Origin: Herpetosiphonaceae bacterium
Lineage (GTDB): Bacteria; Chloroflexota; Chloroflexia; Chloroflexales; Kallotenuaceae
Direction: 5' to 3'
Assembly (NCBI GenBank): GCA_036374795.1
Contig: DASUTC010000367.1
Coordinates: 1 to 57,830 of the forward strand
DNA: 57,830 nucleotides
Each line of letters opens with the position of its first letter. Within the stretch, counting starts at the first letter, position 1. The notes under the pieces are model-generated. The model saw only the letters and a program-made list of their open reading frames with translations, made no database searches and was not told the origin of the DNA. The position numbers and the translations under genes were made by a program. Of the stretch, positions 1-9,017 are shown in pieces.

Positions 1-141
1 GCTTTTTGTGTGCCTTATGACCGCTTTCAAAGCCGAGCCAAAAGAGCAAACCAGCGCCGCACGCGGGACCGCGCCAAGTACCCCGGCCCCAGCGGCAGGC
101 AGCACTCGCAAGCCCATGACGCCCGCCGAGCGGGCGCGCCA
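1..141. repeat. Terminal direct repeat, left copy (circular overlap)
   Basis: These 141 bases are identical to the last 141 bases of the window. An exact overlap of this size is what a circular molecule gives when an assembler with k=141 opens it at an arbitrary point, and the break falls inside a gene. I infer a circular genome of about 57,689 bp. A true packaged terminal repeat is possible but less likely. Confidence 0.95.
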
Positions 142-2578
142 TGCGGCCCTCGTGCGCTGGGGCAAAGAGAATCCCTTTGCGGCACGCATGGCAGCCGTCC
201 GTGAGGCCCGCAAGCAGCGCAAGGCCAAAGGCAAAGCCGCAGCCAAGCCGAAGCCGGGCACGGGCGGCGGGGCAGCGAAGCCGAAAGCGCCGAAAGTCAC
301 GCCGGAGCAGCGCAAGGCCGAGCGCGAGCAGGAGCAGACCGCCACGCGCCGAGCCAATGAGCAGAAGGTCGCTGAACAGGCCGGGCTGGGCGAGAACGTC
401 AGCGAGGCGCTGCTGGAGTTTGCCAGTCCCGACGAGGTGATCGCGCTCTCGCCCAAAATGCAGGACGAGCTCGTGAAGCGCGGCATGGTTGAGATCGGGG
501 CCGATGGCACGCCACGCCTGAGCAGCGCAGGCCGGGCCTACGTGGACGCGGCGCGCTCGGGCGATGTGTCGAAGGCCAGGGACGCGCTCAGCCGGGGCGG
601 GGATCGGGTCAAACAGGCAGCCGACCAGGCGACGGCCAAACAGGAGCGCGAAACCGCACGGGCAGCCCGGCAGGCGGAACGGGAGAAACGGGCGGCAGAG
701 CGCGAGCAGGCCAAGGCCGAGAAAGAGAAGCAGAAACAGGCCAAGGGCGGCGGGGGCGGCGGCAAGGGCAAGGACGATGCCAAAGATAAGGAAAAGACCG
801 CCAAGGAGCAGGCCCGGCAGGAACGTACCGAGCGCGTGCAGGCGCTGCAACTCGGCAGACTTGAGCGCGGCGGGAAGCTCAGCGAGACGCAGCTGGCAGA
901 TCTTGAGGCCGAAGGACTGATCACGATCGACCGCGACGGCGTGCCGAGCCTGACGCCCGACGGCAAGAAGCGTCTGTCCAAGCGCCCGGCACCACGCGGC
1001 GACGAGCTGACGGTGAGCGCCATCAAACAGACCGCCCAAGAGCGGGCGATGTTTGCCAACATGGGCGGGGGTGGCGGCGGGTCCGGGGGATCGGGCGGCA
1101 AGCCGAGCGGCGGCACGGGCGGACTGTGGAAGAAAGGGTCGGATGGTAAGCGGGTGCCGAGCCGGGCGCAAGCGAAAAAGCTGCTGAGTAGTCCGAATGT
1201 GACCAGGCGCACGCTACGGGCGGCGATCGAGGATGCCAAGCCACAGGCGGGAAAAACGCCCAAGTTCGACCTTTCGACCTCGGATTGGCGGGAGATTGCG
1301 AAAACACACTTCAATCGCGGCACACCGTCGTCGATCGCCAAAGCAAAATTGATTGCTGACAACCTGCGCGGCGCAAGCGGGCTGCGCTTCATCAGCGACG
1401 GCGATCTAACCGGACACCAAGCAAACCGCTTCAACCGCAAAGCAACGGAGATCGATATGAGTGACTTTGCCCCGATCCTGGACGACCTAACCGCCACGCT
1501 CGACGAGTTGACCGAGGTCGGGCAGGAGTACGACGCCATCAAAGCCGGGCGGCGCAATAGCGCGGCAGACCAGGCGATCGTGCAGGCGATCTATGACCGG
1601 GCGGAAGAGCTTTGTGAACTGGCGGAAACGCTGGGTGCAGAGACAGGCGAAGCCGACGACGAGTCGGAGATGGGCGAGATGCCCGGCATGGCCGGCAAAG
1701 CGCTGGACTACGAGCAGGTGGCGCAGAAGGTGCGCGAGGCGTGGTATCGCGCCCCGATGCAGATGCCCAGCTACGACGATCGGCCCTACGTCGTGACCGT
1801 GCGCGACGACTCCGTGATCGTGAACCAGGGCGGCACGTTCTACCTGGTCAGCTACACGCAGCAGGACGGCGCGATCAGCTTTGCCCAGCGCGGCGACTGG
1901 CAGGAGGTCAAGCCCGACTATGTGCCGGTCAGCAGCAGCGCTACCAAGAGCGTCGATCCGTTCTACGCCGTGAAAGCGCTCGACGACGACCGGATCGGAG
2001 CCTACGCCGTGCGCTTTGGCAGCGCCGACGAGCCCGACATCTCCATGATGCGCGACTACTTCACGAAAGCGACCGACTACTGGCTCGACAAGTGGAGCAC
2101 GCGCCCGATGCTCTACCACCACGCGCTTGATCCGCAGACCGCCGACGATCCGGTCGTCGGCACCTGGACCAAGGCCACGGTTGACGACGTAGGGATCTGG
2201 TTAGAGGGCGAGTTGGCGAAAGCGCACAAGTACCGGGGCGCGATCCAGCAGATGATCACCAAGGGGGCGCTGGCGCTCAGCAGTGATAGCGCGCCGCACC
2301 TGGTGAAGCGTAAGGCGCAGCCGAACGGCACGAACGAGGTCACGCGCTGGCCCTTGCTGGCCGCGTCGTTGACTCCGACCCCAGCAGAGCCTCGGCTCCT
2401 GCCAGCATCACAAATCAAAGCCGCGTACAAGGCGATCGGCCTTGACGTGACCATAGACGATAGCCCAGAGGCGCACGACACCGAGAGCCGCGAGAGGTCC
2501 GCAGGGACAAAGGCGGCGGCGGACGATCGAGCGCGGCGGTTGTCGCTGCACGCACGAATCGTAGCACTACAGGAGTAA
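17..2578 (+). CDS. Prohead serine protease with long low-complexity N-terminal region
   Basis: HK97-type prohead maturation protease, which cleaves the scaffold/delta region of the capsid protein after shell assembly. The C-terminal part (about residues 640-820 of 853) carries the family pattern: His701/His702 in LYHHALDP and Ser755/Ser756 in GALALSSDSAPH are the likely catalytic residues. About 600 residues precede it: Lys/Ala/Glu-rich low-complexity sequence (residues 1-350, with Gly runs) and then a helical section. Typical family members are about 200 residues, so this one is several-fold longer and may include scaffold. I chose the ATG at 17, 8 nt after the hairpin T-run. No Shine-Dalgarno is visible. 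The major capsid gene follows 5 nt later. Confidence 0.85.
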   Translation: MTAFKAEPKEQTSAARGTAPSTPAPAAGSTRKPMTPAERARHAALVRWGKENPFAARMAAVREARKQRKAKGKAAAKPKPGTGGGAAKPKAPKVTPEQRKAEREQEQTATRRANEQKVAEQAGLGENVSEALLEFASPDEVIALSPKMQDELVKRGMVEIGADGTPRLSSAGRAYVDAARSGDVSKARDALSRGGDRVKQAADQATAKQERETARAARQAEREKRAAEREQAKAEKEKQKQAKGGGGGGKGKDDAKDKEKTAKEQARQERTERVQALQLGRLERGGKLSETQLADLEAEGLITIDRDGVPSLTPDGKKRLSKRPAPRGDELTVSAIKQTAQERAMFANMGGGGGGSGGSGGKPSGGTGGLWKKGSDGKRVPSRAQAKKLLSSPNVTRRTLRAAIEDAKPQAGKTPKFDLSTSDWREIAKTHFNRGTPSSIAKAKLIADNLRGASGLRFISDGDLTGHQANRFNRKATEIDMSDFAPILDDLTATLDELTEVGQEYDAIKAGRRNSAADQAIVQAIYDRAEELCELAETLGAETGEADDESEMGEMPGMAGKALDYEQVAQKVREAWYRAPMQMPSYDDRPYVVTVRDDSVIVNQGGTFYLVSYTQQDGAISFAQRGDWQEVKPDYVPVSSSATKSVDPFYAVKALDDDRIGAYAVRFGSADEPDISMMRDYFTKATDYWLDKWSTRPMLYHHALDPQTADDPVVGTWTKATVDDVGIWLEGELAKAHKYRGAIQQMITKGALALSSDSAPHLVKRKAQPNGTNEVTRWPLLAASLTPTPAEPRLLPASQIKAAYKAIGLDVTIDDSPEAHDTESRERSAGTKAAADDRARRLSLHARIVALQE

Positions 2579-2583
2579 CCATC

Positions 2584-3984
2584 ATGGGATGGAAGGACAC
2601 GCTTGCGGCGGCGGATACCGCGATCAAAGCAAGCAATTTGGACGAGGCGGAAAAGCTGCTGCGGCAGGCCGAGCTGGAGAAAAAGGCCGAGTCGATGGGG
2701 CAGCCCGAGACCAAGAGCGTGGACACGTCGGCGCGGCTGCCGTTTGGCGACGCCAGCGCTGAGCCCGCGCCGGAGAGCACCGATACCATCGCCGTTAAGT
2801 CCTGGTTCGCGCAGAAGTACGGCGCGGTGGACACGGGCGTCCAGCAGGTGGCGACCGAGCTGTACGGTCGCGACTACCGACATGTCGCGTGGGCTAAGGC
2901 TGCCGACTTTGTGCGCTACATCCGCACGGGTCAGGCCGATCCGAAGCTGCATCGCACGCTGCTGTACAGCCCGGAGCAGATCTTAGAGGCCGTCGCCAGC
3001 GGGCGCACCGTCGCCGAACTCAAGGCCACGCAGATCGAGAGTCAGGACACGCTGGGCGGCTACCTCGTACCCGAAGATGTGCGCGACCGGATCGTGAAGC
3101 GCCTGGTGGGCATGACCATCATGCGCGAGGTGGCTGAGAAGATCACCACGACGCGTGACCGCGTGACGTTCCCCGTCGCGCTCGGCGGCGACGATCGCTA
3201 CACGACTAGCGTCCGCGCGACCTGGGTGGACGAGTCGCCGACCAGCAGCCAGGCCGAGACCAACGCGACGTTCGGCCAGGTGACGATCCCGGTGCATACG
3301 CTGATGGCACACACGCCGGTCAGCAAAAACCTGCTCGAAGACAGCGCGGGCGCGAATGCGATCGTGCCGTTCTTGGAGCGGGCCTTTGCGGAAGCGATCG
3401 CGATCGTCGAGGACGAGGCGTTCCTGATCGGCGATGGCGTCGCCAAGCCGCAGGGCGTCCTGAACGGCAATAGCACGGGCGGCCCATTCACCTACGCCTA
3501 TGGCGCGGTGCAGGTGGTCAACAGCGGCGGCGCAACCTCGCTGACCGGCGATGCGTTCCGCAACGTGCCCTACGCGATCGCCAGCCAGTACCGCCAGCAG
3601 GGCGGCATCTGGGCGATGGCGCGCGGCTCGGTGCGCGTCGTGAAGACGCTCAAGGACGGCTCGGGCGCGTATCTGTGGGCCGATCGCAACCAGCAGCTCC
3701 AGAACGGCCAGCCGACCAAGCTGGAAGGCTACGACATCAAAGAGTCGGAGGCGCTGGCCTCGCCGACGACCGCCAGCGGCACGGCCTACACCGCCAACGT
3801 GTACCCGGTCCTGTTCATCTGTCGCGGCGCGTACCTGATCGTCGATCGGGTGGGCATGGACGTGCAGCGCTACGACGATGCCACGACCGCGCGCACGAAT
3901 AGCATTGTCGTCGTCGCGCGCTACCGCGTCGGTGGCCAGGTGATCGATCCGTGGCGGATTGCCACGATGAAAGTTTCGGCCTGA
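2584..3984 (+). CDS. Major capsid protein, HK97 fold
   Basis: Main shell protein, 466 aa. Residues 1 to about 140 are charged and helical and look like a delta/scaffold domain removed by the upstream protease. The remainder matches the phage_capsid family: GGYLVPEDV opening, the E-loop region with VTFPVALGGDD, then PVSKNLLEDS and EDEAFLIGDGVAKPQG, which mark the A- and P-domain helices. The end (DPWRIATMKVS) is also typical. Position directly after the protease is the canonical order. Confidence 0.95.
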   Translation: MGWKDTLAAADTAIKASNLDEAEKLLRQAELEKKAESMGQPETKSVDTSARLPFGDASAEPAPESTDTIAVKSWFAQKYGAVDTGVQQVATELYGRDYRHVAWAKAADFVRYIRTGQADPKLHRTLLYSPEQILEAVASGRTVAELKATQIESQDTLGGYLVPEDVRDRIVKRLVGMTIMREVAEKITTTRDRVTFPVALGGDDRYTTSVRATWVDESPTSSQAETNATFGQVTIPVHTLMAHTPVSKNLLEDSAGANAIVPFLERAFAEAIAIVEDEAFLIGDGVAKPQGVLNGNSTGGPFTYAYGAVQVVNSGGATSLTGDAFRNVPYAIASQYRQQGGIWAMARGSVRVVKTLKDGSGAYLWADRNQQLQNGQPTKLEGYDIKESEALASPTTASGTAYTANVYPVLFICRGAYLIVDRVGMDVQRYDDATTARTNSIVVVARYRVGGQVIDPWRIATMKVSA

Positions 3985-3997
3985 TCGGAGGGCTAAC

Positions 3998-4435
3998 GTG
4001 GCACGCAACCATACACTGTTTGAAAATAGCCGCCTGACCACGATCGGCGGCGGCTCCATCGTCAACACGACGCTGGCGGGCACGGCGGCGGGCACGGTGC
4101 CGGCGACCGACTACCAGTACCACGCCTACACGTTCGCGGGCACCATCGGCAACACCGGGACGGTGTTCGTGTACGCGGTCGGCGCGGGTCTGACCAATAG
4201 CCTGCTGGGCTCGCTGGTCTTCGGCTCGTCCACCGGGCAGGGCATCATCTACGAGGTCAAATCGGATGTGCTGAGCAGCGCGGGCACGGGCTATACGCAC
4301 TTTGGGGCCAATCTCAAGGTCGATAGCGGCGGCACGCTGGGCGGCGCGTTTTTCTGCCTGTCCACGACCGCGCGCACGGCTGGCACCACGCCGGCGGCGA
4401 ACGGCTATGCAGCGGTCGGTACGACGCTGGTCTAA
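3998..4435 (+). CDS. Putative virion/decoration protein, Gly-Thr-Ala rich
   Basis: 145 aa with GTG start after a clear ribosome site (CGGAGGG, 3986-3992). It is rich in Gly, Ala and Thr with alternating beta-like hydrophobics and has no charged N-terminal signal. It lies directly downstream of the capsid gene, where decoration or head-fibre proteins are normally found. I recognise no named family; a structural role is inferred from position and composition. Confidence 0.6.
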   Translation: MARNHTLFENSRLTTIGGGSIVNTTLAGTAAGTVPATDYQYHAYTFAGTIGNTGTVFVYAVGAGLTNSLLGSLVFGSSTGQGIIYEVKSDVLSSAGTGYTHFGANLKVDSGGTLGGAFFCLSTTARTAGTTPAANGYAAVGTTLV

Positions 4436-4447
4436 CGGGAGGCAGGG

Positions 4448-4765
4448 ATGAGCTATAACACGCCAACCGGCTTTCTCCAGGGCGGTACGGCCTTTACCAC
4501 ATTCGCAGGCGGCGCACCCGTGCCCGCGCGCGTGGGCTGGGGCACGACCGCGCTGGCCAGCGGTGTCGGCACCATCGGGATCGGCTTTCCGGTATCGGCG
4601 GCGTTCCCGGTTGCGCTAGGAGCGAACATCGGCGCGGGCACCGTCTCGGGCGCGCAGATCGATCCGGCGCTGTTCTCAGCCGGCAGCGTGATTGTACGCG
4701 GGCTGCTGGGCACCGCAGCGGCGGGCGGCGGCGGCACGATCGGCGTGCTGGCCTTCGGCGGGTAA
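4448..4765 (+). CDS. Small Gly/Ala-rich hypothetical virion protein
   Basis: 105 aa, ATG start behind GGGAGGCAGGG. The composition is almost entirely Gly, Ala, Val, Thr and Phe, with no recognisable domain. It follows the preceding Gly-rich protein by 12 nt and shares its style, so the two may be paired capsid accessory proteins. Confidence 0.5.
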   Translation: MSYNTPTGFLQGGTAFTTFAGGAPVPARVGWGTTALASGVGTIGIGFPVSAAFPVALGANIGAGTVSGAQIDPALFSAGSVIVRGLLGTAAAGGGGTIGVLAFGG

Positions 4766-4809
4766 AACCAGGACAGGGGCGGGGCGTCGGTCCCGCCTTT
4801 GGAGGATCT

Positions 4810-5445
4810 ATGGCACAGGGCACACTCGGACCACGGGGCGCGCTCCACATCCGGCGTATCAAACGCCAATCCGCGCCGCTCGCGTGGAAGCTTGCAAACA
4901 CGCTCCGCTGGGGCTTTCTCAAGGGCTGGATTGCCTATCACCTGATCGCGCCGTTCGCGAATGCCTGGGGCGTGGCGACGATGATCGGCAAGCTCTCGGC
5001 GGTCGTGATCAAGGCCGACGGCCAGCGCATCCACTACGGTACGCTGGGGTATCGGGTCGTCACGACGGCGGGCGTGGGCTACCTCGTCGATGCGTTCCAG
5101 AACGCGACCGAGCTGGAGAACCTCAAGTATCACGGCGTCGGCACGGGCAGCACGGCGGAAGCGTCGGGCGATACCGCGCTGGTCACGGAGAGCACGACCG
5201 CGCTCAATCCCGACAGCACGCGCGCGACGGGCTCGACGACCGAGGGCGCCAGCGCGAACATCTACCGCACCGTTGGCACGCTAACCGCCGACGCGCAGAT
5301 CGTCGCGCGGGAGCACGGGATCTTTTCGCAGGCGGCGACCGGCGGCGGGACGCTCCTCGATCGGACAGTCTTTGCGGCGATCACGCTCGAATCCGGGGAC
5401 TCTCTGCAAACGACCTACGATCTGACGTGTAGCGCGGGCGGCTAG
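4810..5445 (+). CDS. Conserved phage structural protein (capsid-associated)
   Basis: 211 aa. The central pattern KYHGVGTGSTAE...DTALVTE...STRATGS and SQAATGGGTLLDRTVFAAI is one I associate with proteins encoded just after major capsid genes in many siphoviruses; the role is probably a capsid surface or head-fibre attachment protein. Its stop codon overlaps the GTG start of the next gene by one base, indicating translational coupling. Start ATG is preceded by TTTGGAGG. Confidence 0.55.
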   Translation: MAQGTLGPRGALHIRRIKRQSAPLAWKLANTLRWGFLKGWIAYHLIAPFANAWGVATMIGKLSAVVIKADGQRIHYGTLGYRVVTTAGVGYLVDAFQNATELENLKYHGVGTGSTAEASGDTALVTESTTALNPDSTRATGSTTEGASANIYRTVGTLTADAQIVAREHGIFSQAATGGGTLLDRTVFAAITLESGDSLQTTYDLTCSAGG

Positions 5446-7160
5446 TGGCGGTCATCTTTGAAGATCGCTTCGTCGCGACCAGCGATCAGGCGCTGACGGC
5501 GCGCACGCCCGACACGACCGGCACGGGCTATGCCGAGGTCGCGATCACGGGCACGGCGGTGCTGGGCGTGCTGGCTGCGACGGACGAGTTGGGCAGCCTG
5601 ACCAACGCGAACAGCAGCGGGCACCTGGTCAAATCGCAGCCGTCGCCGTCCACGGCTGCCTACGATGTATCGATCACGATCAACGCCGTGGATACAGGAT
5701 CAGCCTCCCGCTGGTGGCGCATCCACGGGCGCATGGCCGACGCCGACAACGGCTACTATGTGGAGTTCGCGCAGCTCGCCAACGCGCAGAACGACACAAG
5801 CCTGTATAAGATCGTCGGCGGCACGCGCACGCTCTTAGCCAGCGTCGATACCGGGCTCGCCAATGGCGACGTGATCACGCTGGAACTCCGCGACAGTGCC
5901 AAGCGCGTACTCAAGAACGGTGTCGAGATCCTGTCGAGCGCCGACAACGCGCTGACCAGCGCCGGAGATGCCGGGATCAGCGCGGGCCGGCCGAACGCCA
6001 ACTATCCGAACGGTGCGGTCAATAGCGCGGCGTGGCGCTTCGGCACCTACAAGGTTACGGAGTCCAGCAGCGGCACGCTCTACACGCAGAGCGCCGCCGG
6101 GACGCTCAGCAGCAGCGGGACGCTGGTTCGGCAGACCGGGAAACAGGCGGCGGGCGGGCTAAGTAGCGCGGGCGCGCTCAGCAGACAAGCGCAGAAACAG
6201 ACCGCCGGGAGCGTGACGAGTGCGGGATCGCTCGCCAATCAGCCGCAGACGGTCACGAGCGGCACGTTGACCAGCGCGGGCAGTCTCAGCCGGCAGATCG
6301 GCAAGCAGGCAGCGGGCGTGCTCACGAGTAGCGGCACGCTGGCGCAACAGGTCGGCAAAGGCGTGAGCGGTAGCCTATCGAGCGCCGGGGCGGTGCTCAA
6401 ATCCACGGCGCGCACGCTGGCCGGAACACTCGGCACGAGCGGCACGCTGACCGCGATCAAGACCGTGCTGCTCTCGCTGGCGGGCAGCCTCAGCAGCAGC
6501 GGGGCGCTGGTTCGGCAGACCGGGAAACAGGCGGCGGGAGATCTGACGAGCACGGGCGCGCTACTGAAACAGGCGCAGAACGTCACTACGGGCACGCTGA
6601 CGAGCGCGGGCGCGCTGTCGAGACAGGCTCAGCAGATCCTGAGCGGGACGCTGACCAGCAGCGGCAGCCTGAGCGTCATCAAAACGATCCTGCTCTCGCT
6701 TGGTGGCACGCTGACCAGTGCCGGGAGCCTGATCAAACAGGCCAGCAAACCCACAGGCGGCAGTCTCGCACCGGGCGGCACGCTCCGCAGCCAGGCGCAG
6801 AAGGTGCTGGCCGGGGCACTCGGTAGCAGTGGTATGCTCCAGCGTCGCACGACGATCGGGCTAGCCGGCGCGCTGGAAAGCACCGGGACGATCACCAAAC
6901 AGATCCAGCGCACGCTCGGCGGGCTACTCAGCAGCAGCGGCACGCTGGCGGCGCAGGCGGTCGGGGGCGGGGCCACGGCGATCCGGGCGTTCGGGCGCGT
7001 GCTCTATGGCCTCGTGCATGGCGGCGCGGTCGGTTTTCAACTGAACCAGACCGGCAGCACGGCGACGACGGCGCACGCGGGCGCGGTGGGCTACCAATTG
7101 AACCAGGATGCCAGCACCACAACCGCCGCGACGACGAACGCCACGGCGACGGAGGAATGA
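5445..7160 (+). CDS. Virion fibre-like protein with 18-residue repeats
   Basis: 571 aa, GTG start overlapping the previous stop. Residues 1 to about 200 look like a jelly-roll/LamG-type beta sandwich (alternating strands, SRWWRIHGRMADADNGYYVEF). From about residue 217 to 505 there are roughly 16 tandem units of 18 (sometimes 19-20) residues with consensus aGtLtSsGtLxrQxxkxx, consistent with a beta-solenoid or triple-helix stalk. The end carries a duplicated HGGAVGFQLNQ / HAGAVGYQLNQ motif. Likely a head fibre or decorated adhesin that binds surface sugars; the role is inferred. Confidence 0.6.
   Translation: MAVIFEDRFVATSDQALTARTPDTTGTGYAEVAITGTAVLGVLAATDELGSLTNANSSGHLVKSQPSPSTAAYDVSITINAVDTGSASRWWRIHGRMADADNGYYVEFAQLANAQNDTSLYKIVGGTRTLLASVDTGLANGDVITLELRDSAKRVLKNGVEILSSADNALTSAGDAGISAGRPNANYPNGAVNSAAWRFGTYKVTESSSGTLYTQSAAGTLSSSGTLVRQTGKQAAGGLSSAGALSRQAQKQTAGSVTSAGSLANQPQTVTSGTLTSAGSLSRQIGKQAAGVLTSSGTLAQQVGKGVSGSLSSAGAVLKSTARTLAGTLGTSGTLTAIKTVLLSLAGSLSSSGALVRQTGKQAAGDLTSTGALLKQAQNVTTGTLTSAGALSRQAQQILSGTLTSSGSLSVIKTILLSLGGTLTSAGSLIKQASKPTGGSLAPGGTLRSQAQKVLAGALGSSGMLQRRTTIGLAGALESTGTITKQIQRTLGGLLSSSGTLAAQAVGGGATAIRAFGRVLYGLVHGGAVGFQLNQTGSTATTAHAGAVGYQLNQDASTTTAATTNATATEE
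6094..6960 (+). repeat. Tandem 54-bp coding repeats (about 16 units)
   Basis: Degenerate in-frame repeats encode the aGtLtSsGtLxrQ units. A stretch around 6112-6160 recurs almost unchanged near 6496-6545 (GCTGGTTCGGCAGACCGGGA in both), showing recent internal duplication. Such arrays can expand and contract by recombination. Confidence 0.85.
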
Positions 7161-7457
7161 ATGAGCGCGTTTACCTGTGATGTCGGCGATGTACCGACGA
7201 TCAGCTTCTTTGTGACCAACGCCGCCGGCGAATCGGTCGATCCGTCCGAGGTACTGCTGTACCTGCAAACGCCTGCCGGATCGGTCGGCACCTACACGCT
7301 GAGCGCGGGGCAGGTCACGCGGCAGGCGCTCGGCACGTTTAGCTACAACGGCACGGCGACGCAGGCGGGCTACTGGAATGTGCGCTGGGTCGGGACCGGC
7401 GCGGCCAACGCCGCCGAGCAATCCCGCTACTTTGTGCGAGGGAGTAACATCACATGA
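7161..7457 (+). CDS. Small beta-sandwich-like structural protein
   Basis: 98 aa with an alternating hydrophobic pattern throughout (ISFFVTNAAG, VLLYLQTPAG, GTFSYNGTATQAGYWNVRW), typical of a single Ig-like or BppU-N-like beta sandwich. It starts one base after the repeat-protein stop and overlaps the connector gene by 4 nt, so it belongs to the head operon. Probable virion accessory protein; family uncertain. Confidence 0.6.
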   Translation: MSAFTCDVGDVPTISFFVTNAAGESVDPSEVLLYLQTPAGSVGTYTLSAGQVTRQALGTFSYNGTATQAGYWNVRWVGTGAANAAEQSRYFVRGSNIT

Positions 7458-8047
7458 GCCGCTATGTCACTCTCCAGGCGCTGCGCGACTACCTCTCGCC
7501 CGATGGCAGCCTCGGCACCGAGCAGGACGGCCTGCTGCAAGACTGTTTGGATCGGGCCGAGGGCGCGATCAGCGCCTATACGCGGCGCAGCTTTGCCGGC
7601 ACGGCAGGCACGGTGTACTACAACCGATTCAGCGGCGGACAGGTGGCGGGAGCCGCGTTCTATCTGGATCAGGATCTCTACAGCCTCACGGGCGTGTATA
7701 ACGGCGACGGGCAGACGATCCCGGTCGGCTCGGTGTGGCTGGAGCCGCGCAACGAGGGACCGCCCTACCGGATCGTGCGGCTCAAGAGCGCGTATGTGTG
7801 GGTGTGGAATACCGATAGCGATGTGGTGTTTAGTGGAACGTGGGGCTACTCGACGACCCCGCCCGCCGACATTCAGCAGGCGACGGTCAGGTATGCGGCC
7901 TATCTGTACCGAGGCAAAGATCAGGGCGGCATGACCGATGTCGCGGGCTTTCAAGAGGGCGGGGAGGTCACTATCATCAGCGGCATCCCTCAAGATGTGA
8001 GGTACCTCCTCGCCCCTTACCGTTCACGTACGGGCGGTGCCGTTTAG
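7454..8047 (+). CDS. Head-tail connector protein (HK97 gp6-like)
   Basis: 197 aa. The N-terminal helix pair YVTLQALRDYLSPDG...LLQDCLDRAEGAISAYTRR and the later PPADIQQATVRYAAYLYRG are the signature of gp6/gp15-type adaptors that form a ring under the portal. The start overlaps the upstream gene (ATGA-type). The 3' end meets the minus-strand HNH gene tail to tail with 4 nt overlap, showing where the HNH cassette was inserted. Confidence 0.8.
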   Translation: MSRYVTLQALRDYLSPDGSLGTEQDGLLQDCLDRAEGAISAYTRRSFAGTAGTVYYNRFSGGQVAGAAFYLDQDLYSLTGVYNGDGQTIPVGSVWLEPRNEGPPYRIVRLKSAYVWVWNTDSDVVFSGTWGYSTTPPADIQQATVRYAAYLYRGKDQGGMTDVAGFQEGGEVTIISGIPQDVRYLLAPYRSRTGGAV

Positions 8048-8733
8048 AGAAGAGTTTGAATCTTGTCGTGCTTGATCGAGTTGCAGGACTGACAAGCCAC
8101 GACAAGATTACTCAGAACGTGCTCCCCACCTTTGACAATTGGAATAACGTGATCAATCGTCTTTTTGCGGCGACTCGTAAAAGGTTTATGGCAGTAATAG
8201 CATCGGTGTTGTGAGTCTAAAAGGGCTTGTAATTTCTCAGGAGTTACATCTCCCTGTCGGCTGAGTGTGCGGCGTAAGGCTTGTTTGTTGCGATTATAAG
8301 CTTTCCAATATGGTGTTTTTGCGGCCTTACGCCGCAGGGCTAAGTACCGTGATCGATTGCGTTCGACCCAATCGCGGCGCAACTTCAGCAAATACTCTCG
8401 ATTTGCTTGCTCATACGCTCGGATCTTGTCTTTGTTACGACGCTTCCAGTCGCGCGCCGCCGCCTGTCCACACTCCTTGCACCGTGTTGTAAATCCTGAG
8501 CGCTGCACCTTGCTCGTCCAAAATTGGTCAACAGGTTTAACCTTTTTGCACAATGCACAAGTCTTGGTATCACCAGGACCGAGAAATCCGGGCGTTGTGT
8601 TATAGCGCGCCAATTTGCGACACACATGACATTGATTTCGATATCCATCGGGGCTATCGCGCCGTGTAGGAAAATCGCTTAGCGGTTTCAACTCCTTGCA
8701 CGTAATGCAAGACTTTTGCGGTACACTGTCCAC
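8044..8733 (-). CDS. HNH endonuclease with zinc-finger N-terminus
   Basis: 229 aa. The N-terminus has two CxxC pairs (CITCKELKPLSDF, CALCKKVKPVDQFW) each followed by another CxxC, as in HNH-associated recognition fingers. The C-terminal half has the nuclease core: CYYCHKPF, IDHVIPIVKGG, LSNLVVACQSCN. Free-standing HNH genes on the opposite strand are typical mobile insertions. The region is visibly more AT-rich than the flanking structural genes. It ends a four-gene minus-strand unit reading from 9507. Confidence 0.85.
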   Translation of the reverse strand: MDSVPQKSCITCKELKPLSDFPTRRDSPDGYRNQCHVCRKLARYNTTPGFLGPGDTKTCALCKKVKPVDQFWTSKVQRSGFTTRCKECGQAAARDWKRRNKDKIRAYEQANREYLLKLRRDWVERNRSRYLALRRKAAKTPYWKAYNRNKQALRRTLSRQGDVTPEKLQALLDSQHRCYYCHKPFTSRRKKTIDHVIPIVKGGEHVLSNLVVACQSCNSIKHDKIQTLL

Positions 8734-8789
8734 ATCATCCTCCTTGCAGGATGGTCATACCCTCGGCTGGTCACGACAGCGCGAGGGTG

Positions 8790-9017
8790 CTATTTTTCTT
8801 GCTTTGGCCTGCCCGCCTGTGGCGGGGCGAAATTGTCAAGATCCGATCGTGGGATCAGCCAATACCCTCGGCGTTCGCCGCCGATACGTTGGGCATGTGG
8901 GAAGCGTCCCTGTTGACACCAATGCTTGACAGTATCAGGTTTTATAGGCTGTCCTTTTTGTCCAGTGTAGCCGCGCTCACTGAGCAGTACAGCCGCCTCT
9001 GTGGTCGTTAGCGCCAT
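8790..9017 (-). CDS. Small HTH (excisionase-like) DNA-binding protein
   Basis: 75 aa of MerR/HTH_17 style: TTTEAAVLLSERGY...IKPDTVKHWCQQGRF with a wing ending in WLIPRSDLDNF. This fold is used by excisionases and small phage regulators. It lies between a zinc-ribbon protein and the HNH gene on the same strand, so it probably regulates the cassette. Confidence 0.7.
   Translation of the reverse strand: MALTTTEAAVLLSERGYTGQKGQPIKPDTVKHWCQQGRFPHAQRIGGERRGYWLIPRSDLDNFAPPQAGRPKQEK

Noticed and set aside
1-141. Fixed direct terminal repeat of a linear virion genome
   Set aside because: The repeat splits the protease gene and equals a common assembler k-mer size, so an assembly overlap of a circle is more likely; coverage data would settle it.
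2983-4095. Minus-strand 370-codon open frame opposite the capsid gene
   Set aside because: Mirror of the capsid frame; composition (Arg, Ala, His, Asp) is that of an antisense shadow.
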